Source: Leptolyngbya sp. NIES-3755 (lineage in GTDB: Bacteria > Cyanobacteriota > Cyanobacteriia > Leptolyngbyales > Leptolyngbyaceae). From it: DNA of 64,000 nucleotides. Below, piece by piece: positions 34,415-43,797 of the stretch (the first letter of the stretch is position 1; each line of letters opens with the position of its first letter). The stretch spans positions 3,977,030-4,041,029 of the forward strand of contig AP017308.1 of assembly GCA_001548435.1 (NCBI GenBank), given 5' to 3'. Made by a program: the position numbers and the translations under genes. The notes under the pieces were generated by a model. That model had not been told where the DNA came from, did no database searches, and saw only the letters and a list, made by a program, of their open reading frames with translations.

Positions 34415-34936
34415 CTACTCAGCCTTCAATTCCAAAATCCGCTGCAACTCTGCTAACTCATCCCGATGCGCTCTTAGTGTAATCACACTACGCGCCGCAT
34501 CCGAACCTGGCTCCACCTTCAGCGACACCTGCTCAACGCGACCTGCGCCTTTCCAGTAAAAGACTCCTGCCAGTGGCGACAGAAGTAATAATCCGAACCA
34601 AAAATTTGACCAATCGGGCAGCACCACCGAGAGGACGAGCACAAAGCACAGTACACCGATCGAGGCAAGAAACGACAGAAACACCGCCAGAAAAACGCTC
34701 GGACGAACATCGCCCTCAAACGTGACCTGGTTAAGATTCGCGTCGATCGCTGCCACTCGATACGATCGCTGCCCGAAATAAGCACGTAACTGGGATAGCA
34801 AAGAATCTTCGGACTGATCAGACAGCAAACGCACTTCCTGAGTTCGATCTTTGACCGAGGCGCGAATGAAGAAAAACAGCCCAATCATCAATAGAACAGT
34901 GAGAAGAAACGTCGAGGCAATTACAGGCTGAGTCAT
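34415..34936 (-). CDS. Probable CCB-type cytochrome b6 heme cofactor assembly protein
   Basis: A 173-residue membrane protein with one N-terminal helix (about 5-24), a soluble stretch with ESLLSQLRAYFGQRSYRV, and a helix pair at about 83-127. The C-terminal domain is soluble (VEQVSLKVEPGSDAARSV and RDELAELQRILE). This resembles cyanobacterial proteins annotated as cofactor assembly of complex C, which attach heme ci to cytochrome b6. The subtype (CCB1 or CCB2/4) is not clear to me. It follows the PadR gene by 59 bp in the same direction and shares a terminator with DUF3155. Confidence 0.55.
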   Translation of the reverse strand: MTQPVIASTFLLTVLLMIGLFFFIRASVKDRTQEVRLLSDQSEDSLLSQLRAYFGQRSYRVAAIDANLNQVTFEGDVRPSVFLAVFLSFLASIGVLCFVLVLSVVLPDWSNFWFGLLLLSPLAGVFYWKGAGRVEQVSLKVEPGSDAARSVITLRAHRDELAELQRILELKAE

Positions 34937-34995
34937 GGCGCAACAAAGAACGAAACTCTCAATTACACCACTTTAAACAACAACGGGATCATTGT

Positions 34996-35388
34996 TTATT
35001 TCTCAGCACCGCTGACCTGAGGAATTCCCGAATTTTCTTTAGCAGTTTCGCGTTTTACCGCATACTCGTGCCAAAGACGGGCGAGATCTTGCGCTTGCTG
35101 CATGGCTTCAGATTTGATCTGATACATGCGACGGGGGCGACCCCGACCTTCAACTTTCTTCCAGTAGCCCGTGACCATTTCTTCATCTTCAAGAAACTTC
35201 AGGGCACTATAAAGAACAGTATCGGATAGACGATAGAGCGGATATTCGGTTTCAAGTAACTGAATTAACTCGGTTCCGTAAGAGTCTCCCCGTAAGAGAA
35301 CGGCGAGAACATAGCAGACCGCCAATTCCTTGTTGAGATAAAAGGGTGGCGGATCTTTGAAAAATTGATAAATGTCCTCAAATTTCAT
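34996..35388 (-). CDS. PadR-family transcriptional regulator
   Basis: A 130-residue winged-helix regulator. The N-terminal AVCYVLAVLLRGDSYGTELI and LSDTVLYSALKFLEDEEMV are the recognition parts, and WKKVEGRGRPRRMYQI is the wing. The C-terminal helix allows dimerisation. The effector is unknown. ATG at 35388 (MKFEDIYQFF) is preferred; the frame opens 30 residues upstream, but those residues are atypical. It precedes the CCB-type gene and may control it. A long non-coding region lies upstream. Confidence 0.78.
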   Translation of the reverse strand: MKFEDIYQFFKDPPPFYLNKELAVCYVLAVLLRGDSYGTELIQLLETEYPLYRLSDTVLYSALKFLEDEEMVTGYWKKVEGRGRPRRMYQIKSEAMQQAQDLARLWHEYAVKRETAKENSGIPQVSGAEK

Positions 35389-36247
35389 CTGTCTGATTCC
35401 AGGCGTGAGAAATAACTTGCTTGAGAAAGCGATGCAATATCGACAACTCAGCATTGGCTTATTTAGATTAACAATCACATCTCGGAAGTTGCCGTCCCTC
35501 TAAAGGATTAATCCTCCCGCGTGAAATATTAAACTAACTCAAATTGCTGACCCGATTAAACACAAGGGACAACTCTATATTTCAGGGAACAAATTGATTG
35601 GTTTGTCTATGTGGATATCGTCGCAATCCGATCGCACTTCTGAGTGGGGGCTTGTCGCAGTCTAGGTTAAGCAATGTCAGACAATTAGTGCTGAAGAACC
35701 AGGGCAATTTCATTGAGATCTGAACGATCGCGTGTAGATGACACTCACGTTTCAATGCGCTTCTCTTGCAACAGCAATCTCATTAAGTTGCTTAACTTCC
35801 ACAAATTGTACCTCTCGATTCTAAACTTGATTTGCTAATTTGTGGGTCGTAAAGTAAATTAGCTGGTCGCAGTTTCAAGAGTTTTCAAGGATTTGCCGCT
35901 TTTTGAAGAAATATTTCAATCAAATTCAATCTCTAGGAGGAGAGCCAGCGATTTGGCGATGTGAATTTGAGGTGTACTTTCTGCGATCGCGCTTTCATCC
36001 AATGCTTTTTCCCGCTATCCAAAAATGCTTCGGATAAAAAGAGAAGATTTTGGCTTCTTCAAATCGAAAACTCTTAAACCAAATCAAACGCGGCACTCAT
36101 CCTCACACAAATCGCGCCAGATCTGACGGATTTCCTATACAGTTTAGCGTCCGTAGCGATCGCGAAAAATAATTTTTGTTTCACTGTCTGAAATTCAGGC
36201 AACTGACGGGAATCAGACGGCAGCAATTAGGAAAAGTTCCCAATAGA
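35389..36247. other. Long non-coding region upstream of PadR gene
   Basis: This 859-bp gap contains no supported ORF. A weak inverted repeat, TATCC-N11-GGATA, is near 36016-36036, and HIP1-type words occur near 35984. It may hold the PadR promoter, a small RNA, or decayed sequence. Nothing recognisable as a known RNA was seen. Confidence 0.4.
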
Positions 36248-36889
36248 TTAAACCAATCCAGATCTGAGTGCGACCACAGCAGCTTGAACGCGATCGTCTA
36301 CTGCCAGTTTATTCATAATGCCGCGCACGTGTGTTTTCACCGTATTCGGACTGAGGTAAAGCTTTCCAGCAATTTCAGGATTGCTCAAGCCTTCGACCAT
36401 GAGTTTGAGAACTTCGAGTTCGCGCTGGGAAAGTTGCCCGATCGTGTTATCGGTCATCGGGGGCTTGAGATGTTCGATCACTCGACGGGCGATTTGTGGA
36501 TCGAGATACGTCGCCCCTTCGGAAGCAGCAGCGATCGCAGCGATTAATCGAGTCACGTCCGCGCCTTTAATACAATACGCATCGGCTCCACTCGACAACG
36601 CGGCAATGATTTCAGTCTCCGATGTATGAGAAGTCAGCATTACGATTCGCACGTTTGGCAGAGCCGCTTTAATTTGTTGAGTGGCAGCGATTCCATCCAA
36701 ACGAGGCAACCCGATATCCATCACGATCAGATCTGGACGATGCTTGAGAGCCGCTTCAACGCCTAAATATCCGTCACTGGCTTGATCCACGATCGATAAC
36801 TCTGGATAGTCTTCTAACGATTGCTCTAACCCCAATTGCATCATGGGGTCATCCTCGACAATCAGCACCCGCAGCGATGGAAGAGCCAT
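36248..36889 (-). CDS. NarL/FixJ-type response regulator
   Basis: A 213-residue response regulator with an N-terminal receiver and a C-terminal LuxR helix-turn-helix. The receiver shows the acidic pair in VLIVEDDPMM, the phosphoacceptor in LIVMDIGLPRLDG (D57-58), and the Lys in YCIKGAD. The DNA-binding part has LSQREVLKLMVEG-like (here LSQRELEVLKLMVEG) and LYLSPNTVKTHVRGIMNKL. All phosphorylation residues are intact. No kinase is adjacent, so the partner is unknown. The ATG start is directly before the receiver. Confidence 0.9.
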   Translation of the reverse strand: MALPSLRVLIVEDDPMMQLGLEQSLEDYPELSIVDQASDGYLGVEAALKHRPDLIVMDIGLPRLDGIAATQQIKAALPNVRIVMLTSHTSETEIIAALSSGADAYCIKGADVTRLIAAIAAASEGATYLDPQIARRVIEHLKPPMTDNTIGQLSQRELEVLKLMVEGLSNPEIAGKLYLSPNTVKTHVRGIMNKLAVDDRVQAAVVALRSGLV

Positions 36890-36947
36890 AAATAGAGCCT
36901 GTCAGTAACAGCTTTTCCCATGATACCGGGCATTCTTTTACCGCGAG

Positions 36948-37673
36948 TTAAAATCGCCGTCCAAGTAATCGCTGTTTTACGCCTTCTGCAATCTTCTGAC
37001 CCAGATACTCAGGAATCAAGCTTTCATTCGGTCCAAGCAGGTAGAGAATCAGTCGCGTTCGTCCCCGCCAGACAAGAAGATTCGCATTCACGACTAACAG
37101 ATCCTCTTGCCAAATCGCGTACATGACTTTGTAGAACAGACCCGGCTGGTTATCCGCTTCAATCAGTAGTGCAGGCAAATGGAATACTGGATCGACATAG
37201 AATTCGGTCTCAACCTGTTCTAAGCCCGCGTCTAGGTTAAATTCAACCGCCAGCATTTCCTCGACTTCAAATCGTCCTGCCAAGGCTTCTCGAATTGCTC
37301 GACACACGTTCTCAGACGTTTTATCGGTCAGGGCTTTTCCACTTCGAGACACAATCAGCTTAATGAAGACCAGCATCGGGGGATAAATTTGCCCATACAA
37401 ACTGAGGCTGTGAATTGTCAAGCCGTAAGCCGCCAGCACCCCGAAAATATCGCTCAGGAGAAAAGACTGATTTCGATACGCAAAATGTAAGGCGCTTTTC
37501 GTCCCCTCGGTCTTAAGCTCGATGACCGCTTGTTTCGACTTATACAACTGATAAGCCAGCCGCAGATTTTGCAGTTGGATTTCGCTGCTGACAAACTGCT
37601 CATAAAACTGGGGAAACGCCCGATTGAAGCGCTTTAACAGTTCTAGCGTGGAGGATTTTAGACCCAGAGCCAT
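36948..37673 (-). CDS. Tandem ACT-like domain protein
   Basis: A 241-residue cytoplasmic protein with two ACT-like stretches. The first, around 55-120, follows SFLLSDIFGVLAAYGLTIHS. The second, around 170-235, contains LPALLIEADNQPGLFYKVMYA and LLVVNANLLVW, the DxPGL-type ACT start. ACT domains bind small ligands, often amino acids. The N-terminal 50 residues are helical. It resembles the C-terminal ACT region of GlnD-type nitrogen sensors but lacks the catalytic parts. The family name is not known to me. It is 58 bp upstream of the response regulator in the same direction. Confidence 0.65.
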   Translation of the reverse strand: MALGLKSSTLELLKRFNRAFPQFYEQFVSSEIQLQNLRLAYQLYKSKQAVIELKTEGTKSALHFAYRNQSFLLSDIFGVLAAYGLTIHSLSLYGQIYPPMLVFIKLIVSRSGKALTDKTSENVCRAIREALAGRFEVEEMLAVEFNLDAGLEQVETEFYVDPVFHLPALLIEADNQPGLFYKVMYAIWQEDLLVVNANLLVWRGRTRLILYLLGPNESLIPEYLGQKIAEGVKQRLLGRRF

Positions 37674-37821
37674 TGGTGGAGACTGCCCGTAGACGACACA
37701 CGAAAAAGTTTTTGAACGATCGACAAACCGATAAATGCTGACATTTCCCTAAAATCAGCGGAATGCAACCTAAATCCGAGAGATATACTAACTATTACTG
37801 CTTCACTGTTATCACCACGGC

Positions 37822-38358
37822 ATGGGTTTTTGGAAAAGCTTATTCAGTAGTACGGATGCCTCGATCGAGAAACCGAGTTCGACGGAGAGCTATGTTGTCC
37901 CCGGATCAGTAGATGGCTCGACGACGGGCGATCGCGCCAACTCGCGAATCTATTTCTCGACGGAGCGAGAGATTGACCTTTATGAGTTAGAGGAATTGTG
38001 CGATGCGGTCGGTTGGTCGCGTCGTCCCCTCAGAAAAGTCAAAAAGGCGATTCAGCATAGTTTTTTAGTGGCAACGATGTGGGAACAGCGGGGAGCGACA
38101 CGCCGACTGGTCGGATTTGCTCGCGCCACCTCTGACCATGCGTTTAACGCCACAATTTGGGATGTGGTGGTTCATCCAGATTGCCAGGGTAAGGGGCTGG
38201 GAAAAGCTCTGATGAAGTTCATGATTAAGAAGCTTCGGAGTGAGGATATCAGTAATATCACTTTGTTCGCTGATCCGCATGTCGTTAATTTCTACCGAAA
38301 TTTAGGGTTCATGCAGGACCCAGAAGGAATCAAAGGGATGTTTTGGTATCCGGATTAG
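37822..38358 (+). CDS. GNAT acetyltransferase, Ycf52/plastid GNAT-like
   Basis: A 178-residue acetyltransferase. After a 45-residue variable N-terminus comes [22 protein letters not shown], then [25 protein letters not shown] (positions about 93-117), the acetyl-CoA loop [12 protein letters not shown], and [11 protein letters not shown]. This pattern is that of Ycf52 in red algal plastids and of the plant plastid GNATs. The cyanobacterial enzyme has been reported to acetylate serotonin, and plant homologues acetylate protein lysines, so the natural substrate here is open. The ATG start is the first in frame after a clear gap. Confidence 0.82.
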   Translation: MGFWKSLFSSTDASIEKPSSTESYVVPGSVDGSTTGDRANSRIYFSTEREIDLYELEELCDAVGWSRRPLRKVKKAIQHSFLVATMWEQRGATRRLVGFARATSDHAFNATIWDVVVHPDCQGKGLGKALMKFMIKKLRSEDISNITLFADPHVVNFYRNLGFMQDPEGIKGMFWYPD

Positions 38359-38436
38359 TTTGTATCCGAGATTCCACTTTACAAGAGTTCCCAGACAGCG
38401 AAGCAGGGGCACGAATTGTGGAATGAATTTCACGGT

Positions 38437-38865
38437 TTATCGCAGGAGTCGGGCTTGTTGAATCCAAAGCCCGATGTAATCTGTCGTGGGACAGAGATCG
38501 CGGCGTTGCATCGTAGAAACGTAGAGTCGGAGTAATTGACGGTGTAATTGACCGATCGAGGTTTGCGCCAGTTGCGATGGAGAAGCGATCCCGGCATGGA
38601 GTAATAAGCCTGCATATTCGCATCCGACACTTGGAATTCGAGCCAGATCTGCCAGTGCAACCCATTTATTCAATTGTCGAATTGGCACTTGAAGTTCAGT
38701 TGCTAGAAGATTTCGCTTATCTTGCGTATTTCCTAACTTAAGAAGATCTAAAGTGGTGTGGATTTCGCGATCGCTTAACCGTGCCGCATCATCATCGGCT
38801 AAACCGGGAAGTTGATCGATCGCCCAACTTGCGGGAGCGATTTTTGACGGGACAGATTGAGCCAC
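38437..38865 (-). CDS. DUF4332-like helix-hairpin-helix protein
   Basis: A 142-residue helical protein. IDQLPGLADDDAARLSDREI and LARIPSVGCEYAGLLLHAGI are helix-hairpin-helix-type segments like those in DUF4332 proteins, which suggests nucleic-acid contact. The frame opens at 38892, but a GTG at 38865 has GAGGA four to five bases before it and starts MAQSVPSKI, so it is preferred. It is convergent with the Ycf52-like gene and divergent from the Fur-family gene. Confidence 0.7.
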   Translation of the reverse strand: MAQSVPSKIAPASWAIDQLPGLADDDAARLSDREIHTTLDLLKLGNTQDKRNLLATELQVPIRQLNKWVALADLARIPSVGCEYAGLLLHAGIASPSQLAQTSIGQLHRQLLRLYVSTMQRRDLCPTTDYIGLWIQQARLLR

Positions 38866-39120
38866 GATGTCCTCAAAACAGAATTGAAACAATTTAGTTT
38901 AACCAACTTGATTCAAAAATGGGCTTTCTAAAACAAAGTTGTAGCGAGTTTGCTTTAGCTTGTGATAGAAATAGATCAGATGAGCTAACCTCTATCCTGT
39001 GTCAGGAAGTTAGAGCATTCTGATAACGAATAAAGCTTTCTATTAAAGTTGTATTTTCTAACAGGTTCCGCGATCGAAATGGTTCGTTAACAACAATTTC
39101 CATAGCAATTGCCCAATACG

Positions 39121-39561
39121 ATGAACACCGAAACCACACCAGAACTCAAACCGATTCGCTGCCTTGATGACGCGATCGAACGCTGCCAAACCTTGGGAAT
39201 GCGTCTGAGCCGCCAACGTCGATTCATTCTGGAATTACTTTGGCAAGACCAAGAACATTTGTCAGCACGGGAGATTTACGATCGCTTGAATCGCCGAGGA
39301 AAAGACATCGGGCATACTTCGGTGTATCAGAATTTGGAGGCGCTCTCTGAACAAGGAATTATCGAATGTATTGAGCGTTCAGACGGGCGGTTGTATGGAA
39401 ATATCAGTGATGCTCACAGCCATGTGAATTGTCTCGATACAGAGCAAATCTTGGACATTCACATTGAGCTGCCAGAAGAAATCATTCGACAGGTGGAAGC
39501 GCAAACGGGCGTAAGGATTACTGAATATCACATCGATTTCTACGGTTATAAAGCGAAATAG
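39121..39561 (+). CDS. perR: Fur-family regulator, PerR/FurC-like
   Basis: A 146-residue Fur-family protein. The DNA-binding part has GMRLSRQRRFILELLW, LSAREIYDRLNRRGKDIGHTS and VYQNLEALSEQGII. The metal domain has HSHVNCLDTEQI. The paired CxxC zinc motifs of Fur and many PerR proteins are absent, as in the cyanobacterial FurC/PerR group that I match it to. FurC/PerR controls peroxide defence in Anabaena. ATG at 39121 is preferred over the TTG at 39109. It is divergent from the DUF4332 gene; the gap of 255 bp holds both promoters, and no clear Fur box was seen. Confidence 0.82.
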   Translation: MNTETTPELKPIRCLDDAIERCQTLGMRLSRQRRFILELLWQDQEHLSAREIYDRLNRRGKDIGHTSVYQNLEALSEQGIIECIERSDGRLYGNISDAHSHVNCLDTEQILDIHIELPEEIIRQVEAQTGVRITEYHIDFYGYKAK

Positions 39562-39849
39562 GAATTATCGATACAGAGAAATCTTTTATACGCGATCGTG
39601 AATCTTTTCGGAGTTCAGATTGAGAAATTCGTGGTTGAATAGACGCAACCCGATCTTTTTCAGTCTCGACCTCACGACATCGCTTACAATTCCTCGGATT
39701 TGTGGGCGAAGTTTTGTAATGGCTCCCGGAAATGACGAATCCTTGAGCGGAACTTATAAAAGCATTCTGTGTCGAGGGTTCCATCGGCGAAATCGCCTGT
39801 AAAATAGCCGAGACTCTGACCCGCCGCCTGATTCACGGTTCGCAGCGAA

Positions 39850-41898
39850 ATGGCTAGAAAAATAACTCCCCAATGGCTTCAAGGCTTGTCCACATTCCAG
39901 AAGCCCAAGTCCCAAGACGAGCATCCGCCCAAAACGATCGATAGTCCCCCTGAGCATTCCACGGTTCTGTTAGAAGACGATCCGACTCCGGAACCAATCG
40001 CTGAACCGAGTGATCCCGATCCTCATCCAGTCAAGCAAACCGCTGCCAAACTCGGACAACGAGTGGCGAAAACTGCTTCGTCTGCCACCCACGCAACTGC
40101 CCAATACCTGGGATCGGTAGCGCAGGCGTGGAAATGGCAACTGATCTGGTTAGGTATTCTGGGCGTTTTTGGTGGAACCGGAGCGATCGCGTTTTGGTGG
40201 CTCTCGAAAGTTCCGCCTGCGGTCGATTGTCAGAAAATTACCGTTCAATCGATCGAGTCCGAACAACTTTTCTGTGCCCAACAAGCCGCACAATCTGGGA
40301 ATGCGAACCAGATTATTTCGTCAATTAATTTGGTGAAGGATTGGACAACGGATCACCCCCTGTATGGACAATCCCGATCGCTGCTGCAAGATTGGTCGAA
40401 TGCGCTGTTGATTCTGGCACGGGATCGCGTGACTCAGCGAGATATCAAAGGTGCAGTGTCGCTAGCGAATCAAATCCCCAAGTCGAGTCCGGTTTATAAA
40501 GATGCTCAAGCAGCGATCGATCGGTGGCAAGCGGAATACCGCCGTGGAGAAGCCATTTACGCGAAAATTATCGATGCACTTAAGAAACAACAGTGGGATC
40601 GTGCTTCCGAGCAGATGGCACAACTGGCACTGGTTGAAGACCCCGGTTGGCAGTCTCGGTTAGGCGAGGTTCGAGAACAGTCGAACAATGAGCGCAAAGC
40701 TTGGAAATTGCTGACGGATGCGCGGAATTTTGCCAGAGCGAATCCACCGACTCGATTCGGAGAAGCGATCGCAATGGTTGATCCGGTCGATCGTAAAACT
40801 TTTGTCTGGACATTACAGGCAAGGCTGGAAGTGATCAAATGGCGAAACACGATCTTTCAGTTGGCGATCGCACAATTTGATCAGCAAAATATTGTGGCTG
40901 CGGGTAGTCTGCTCAATTCGCTTCCAGCAAGTGTTCAGTTAACGAGCGCGAACCAAGACTTGATCCGATTAGTCAGAGCACGAGAAATCGAGACCGCGAA
41001 CGAATACAACTCGCCTGGATTAGAGCGGATTGCACCCCTGATGATGGCGACTCACTTGGTGAAGCAGATTGATCCTCAAAGCCCGTTTGCCTCTCGTGCA
41101 AAAACTCTGATCCCAAGACTAGAGCAGAAGACCCAAGACTTGATGCAATTGAATGTGGCAAGCACGATCGCAAATTTGCAACAGATTCCGATGTTGGAAA
41201 TGGCGATCGCTCAAGCCGCAGCGATCACGCCCAAACGACCGGGACGGCTTCATGCTCAGACGCTTCTCGCTCAGTGGCGCAAGGAATTACAGTCAATGCA
41301 AGATCGTCCGCTGTTGGCACGTGCTCAACAAGTGGCAAAATCGGGCAAGATTGGGAATTTACGATCGGCGGTGGCGATGGCAACTCTAGTGAGACCTCAA
41401 CGATCGCTGAGAATCGAAGCTCAGACGAGCATTGCCGATTGGACAAATCAGATCGAGATTATCGAAGATCGCCCAATTATTAATGATGCAAGAGCGATCG
41501 CGTCTTCGGGACAACTGGGACGTGCGATCAATGTGGCAAGTACGATTCGACCTGGACGCGCTCTGTATAATGAGGCGCAGGGTTTGATCGGGGAATGGGT
41601 CTATCAGATTCAGCTTGCAGAAGATCGATCAATTTTGAATCAGGCTGCAAGTTTGGCAGGTCAGGGTTATTTGAGTCGTGCGATCGATGTGGCTTCGGGC
41701 ATTGCTCCGGGACGACCGTTGTATGGCGAAGCACGAGGCGCGATCGGACAATGGGCAGCAGAACGAGCAGAGATTTGGCGACAACGGGATCAGGCTCCTC
41801 AGCCGACCCCCAGCTACGAATCTCCGATCGAGTCTTCACCGCAGTCGAGTCCATTTGAGCCAACTCCCCCTGCTTCACCCGACCAGACTCCACCGTAG
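39850..41898 (+). CDS. Membrane-anchored protein with ~53-residue repeats
   Basis: A 682-residue protein of unknown function. A disordered acidic N-terminus (1-95) leads to one membrane helix (about 98-118). The rest is alpha-helical and built from degenerate repeats. The clearest copies, at about 478-640, share RPxxxxA-QxIA-W, a basic-acid pair (EDRxI), an A-A-A-G segment, and AI-VAS-I-PGR. Older copies appear at 140-230. The pattern resembles TPR-like solenoids, but the consensus is different. The C-terminal tail is Pro/Ser-rich. No enzyme motif is visible. A possible -10 box, TGTAAAAT, is 50 bp upstream. Confidence 0.65.
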   Translation: MARKITPQWLQGLSTFQKPKSQDEHPPKTIDSPPEHSTVLLEDDPTPEPIAEPSDPDPHPVKQTAAKLGQRVAKTASSATHATAQYLGSVAQAWKWQLIWLGILGVFGGTGAIAFWWLSKVPPAVDCQKITVQSIESEQLFCAQQAAQSGNANQIISSINLVKDWTTDHPLYGQSRSLLQDWSNALLILARDRVTQRDIKGAVSLANQIPKSSPVYKDAQAAIDRWQAEYRRGEAIYAKIIDALKKQQWDRASEQMAQLALVEDPGWQSRLGEVREQSNNERKAWKLLTDARNFARANPPTRFGEAIAMVDPVDRKTFVWTLQARLEVIKWRNTIFQLAIAQFDQQNIVAAGSLLNSLPASVQLTSANQDLIRLVRAREIETANEYNSPGLERIAPLMMATHLVKQIDPQSPFASRAKTLIPRLEQKTQDLMQLNVASTIANLQQIPMLEMAIAQAAAITPKRPGRLHAQTLLAQWRKELQSMQDRPLLARAQQVAKSGKIGNLRSAVAMATLVRPQRSLRIEAQTSIADWTNQIEIIEDRPIINDARAIASSGQLGRAINVASTIRPGRALYNEAQGLIGEWVYQIQLAEDRSILNQAASLAGQGYLSRAIDVASGIAPGRPLYGEARGAIGQWAAERAEIWRQRDQAPQPTPSYESPIESSPQSSPFEPTPPASPDQTPP

Positions 41899-41976
41899 TC
41901 AAGACAGCAATCTCTGAGCTTCGGTTGTGCTACTGATTGCTAAGCTGTTAGATCAAATGAGTGCGCTGGCGATCGA

Positions 41977-43632
41977 ATGGATAGTTTGGCTGAAGTTCGG
42001 AGATTGATGATTGTGGAGCGAGACCCGGTTTTTCGATCGGGCTTGCTCGGTTGTTTGAGTCGATTTCCAGAGTTTCGGATTGTGGCAGAAGCGGAATCGA
42101 TCCCAGTCGCATGGCGAAATTTGGCGGAACAGTCTCGCGATCGGATTGATGCAATTTTGATCGGAGTTGGGACTGAATTTGCTCAACAAGTAAAAGCTCA
42201 GTATCCAACCATCCCAATTCTTTTGATTGAACCGTTGACTGATCTGGAATTGAGAGCGGCATTCGAGGCGGGAATTGAAGGGTATTGTCCGAAAGGAAGC
42301 TCGATCGCGGAATTTGTCAGTGCCATTCGTCAGATTACAACTGGACAGAATTACTGGCGATCGGATGTTTTAGAGCAGTTGACCGTATCGGGAACGCGAT
42401 CGCAATCAATTAGTGTGGCGAAAGTGATTCGGCAGAACTGGCGATTGTCGGGATTATCCCAGATCGAAGCGGCATTGAATGAGATTGAAGCACAACTGCG
42501 ATCGGGCAATCTTTCAACGCTCGATCGACTTTTTTTGACGGGGCGAAAACGGGAATTGAAAGCGGCTCGATGGCTGGTTCAGAAAGCGTTACCGTCTGAG
42601 GAAATTCGACCGAATCCACGTGCGATCGTGCCTGTTGAATCGGCAGTAACGGTTCCAGAACCTTCAGAAATTGTTCCAGAAGCACCGCAACCGAAAGCAT
42701 GGCAAGGAGAAATTCTCGATCAAATCGCTGAAAAGCTGCAATCAAATCTAGATAATTTGACGAACATTCCGCTAGAAATTGACATTCTAAGAAGCGAAAA
42801 GAAACGGGAATTGTTTTTTATCATCCTGCGGCAACTAGAGGAATTACTAGACGAATTAAGGTTTTCTCAGATTCAACCGGATCAGTTTGTGGCGAAACAA
42901 TCGGATGTTTTGCGGGATTTGTGGCAAGCGATCGTCATGCAATTTTTCGGACGATATTCAATGGTGCGAGTGAAGAAACAAGACATTGAAATCGTCGCAT
43001 CGTTGCTTAATGAATCTAATGCGGTTCAAACTCAAATTCTCGATCAAATTCCGCTGACTCAGGCAATTTTTGAGCATTTACTGTTTGAAATGCCGCTGAT
43101 TATTGATCAAACAATGTATGAGGTTGGAACGATCGAAGCCCGCGATCGCGCAATCGATTTACTCGAAAATCTGATGATTCAGATGGCAAACGCTGTAATT
43201 CAACCACTTTTGAATCGATTTGCCAACTTAGAAGCGATCAAACAAGGATTTTACGATCGACGTTTATTATCGACTCGTGAAATTGAACGATTTCGGAATG
43301 ACTTATCCTGGAGGTTCAGAACTGAGCGATATTTCACAGGTCCGAAATTAGTGTTTGAAAGTCGATATCGATTGTTTGTTTTGACACAATATGGCATCGA
43401 TCGAATCGTCGTTTACTCACCCCGAACTGAAGAACTCGAATCGCTTTCTGGAGTTCAACTAGCTGTCACTCTGGCGTTAGAAACTCGTGATGCGATTTCG
43501 CCGAGGTTAAGAGGCACGATCGCGTTTTTCGGCAGTGGAATTGTCTACATTTTGACCGAAATCATTGGACGCGGAATCGGGTTAATCGGACGCGGAATTC
43601 TCAAAGGAATTGGAAAATCTGTTCGAGGATAG
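41977..43632 (+). CDS. Ycf55-like protein: pseudo-receiver plus DUF3685
   Basis: A 551-residue protein. Residues 5-125 form a receiver-like domain with an acidic pair in MIVERDPVF and the Lys in GYCPKGSS, but the phosphoacceptor position in AILIGVGTE is Gly, so phosphorylation is unlikely. The rest (about 190-545) is the DUF3685 domain, seen in the red algal plastid protein Ycf55. Its C-terminus has a Gly-rich hydrophobic hairpin (FFGSGIVYILTEIIGRG) that may touch the membrane. The function is unknown. It stands in its own transcript, 78 bp after the previous gene. Confidence 0.78.
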   Translation: MDSLAEVRRLMIVERDPVFRSGLLGCLSRFPEFRIVAEAESIPVAWRNLAEQSRDRIDAILIGVGTEFAQQVKAQYPTIPILLIEPLTDLELRAAFEAGIEGYCPKGSSIAEFVSAIRQITTGQNYWRSDVLEQLTVSGTRSQSISVAKVIRQNWRLSGLSQIEAALNEIEAQLRSGNLSTLDRLFLTGRKRELKAARWLVQKALPSEEIRPNPRAIVPVESAVTVPEPSEIVPEAPQPKAWQGEILDQIAEKLQSNLDNLTNIPLEIDILRSEKKRELFFIILRQLEELLDELRFSQIQPDQFVAKQSDVLRDLWQAIVMQFFGRYSMVRVKKQDIEIVASLLNESNAVQTQILDQIPLTQAIFEHLLFEMPLIIDQTMYEVGTIEARDRAIDLLENLMIQMANAVIQPLLNRFANLEAIKQGFYDRRLLSTREIERFRNDLSWRFRTERYFTGPKLVFESRYRLFVLTQYGIDRIVVYSPRTEELESLSGVQLAVTLALETRDAISPRLRGTIAFFGSGIVYILTEIIGRGIGLIGRGILKGIGKSVRG

Positions 43633-43797
43633 TCCAAAATCACCTCTAAACGGCACAATAATGTCAGTGAAAACGCATTGAGATCTTGAATTTCAGCCGC
43701 GAATCTGCAACATTTTCAAGTAGAGCGACTAGACTAAACCTGCAACCTCTATTTTGAATTCCACATTAATACCCTGGTTCCGACGGGAGCACAATCT

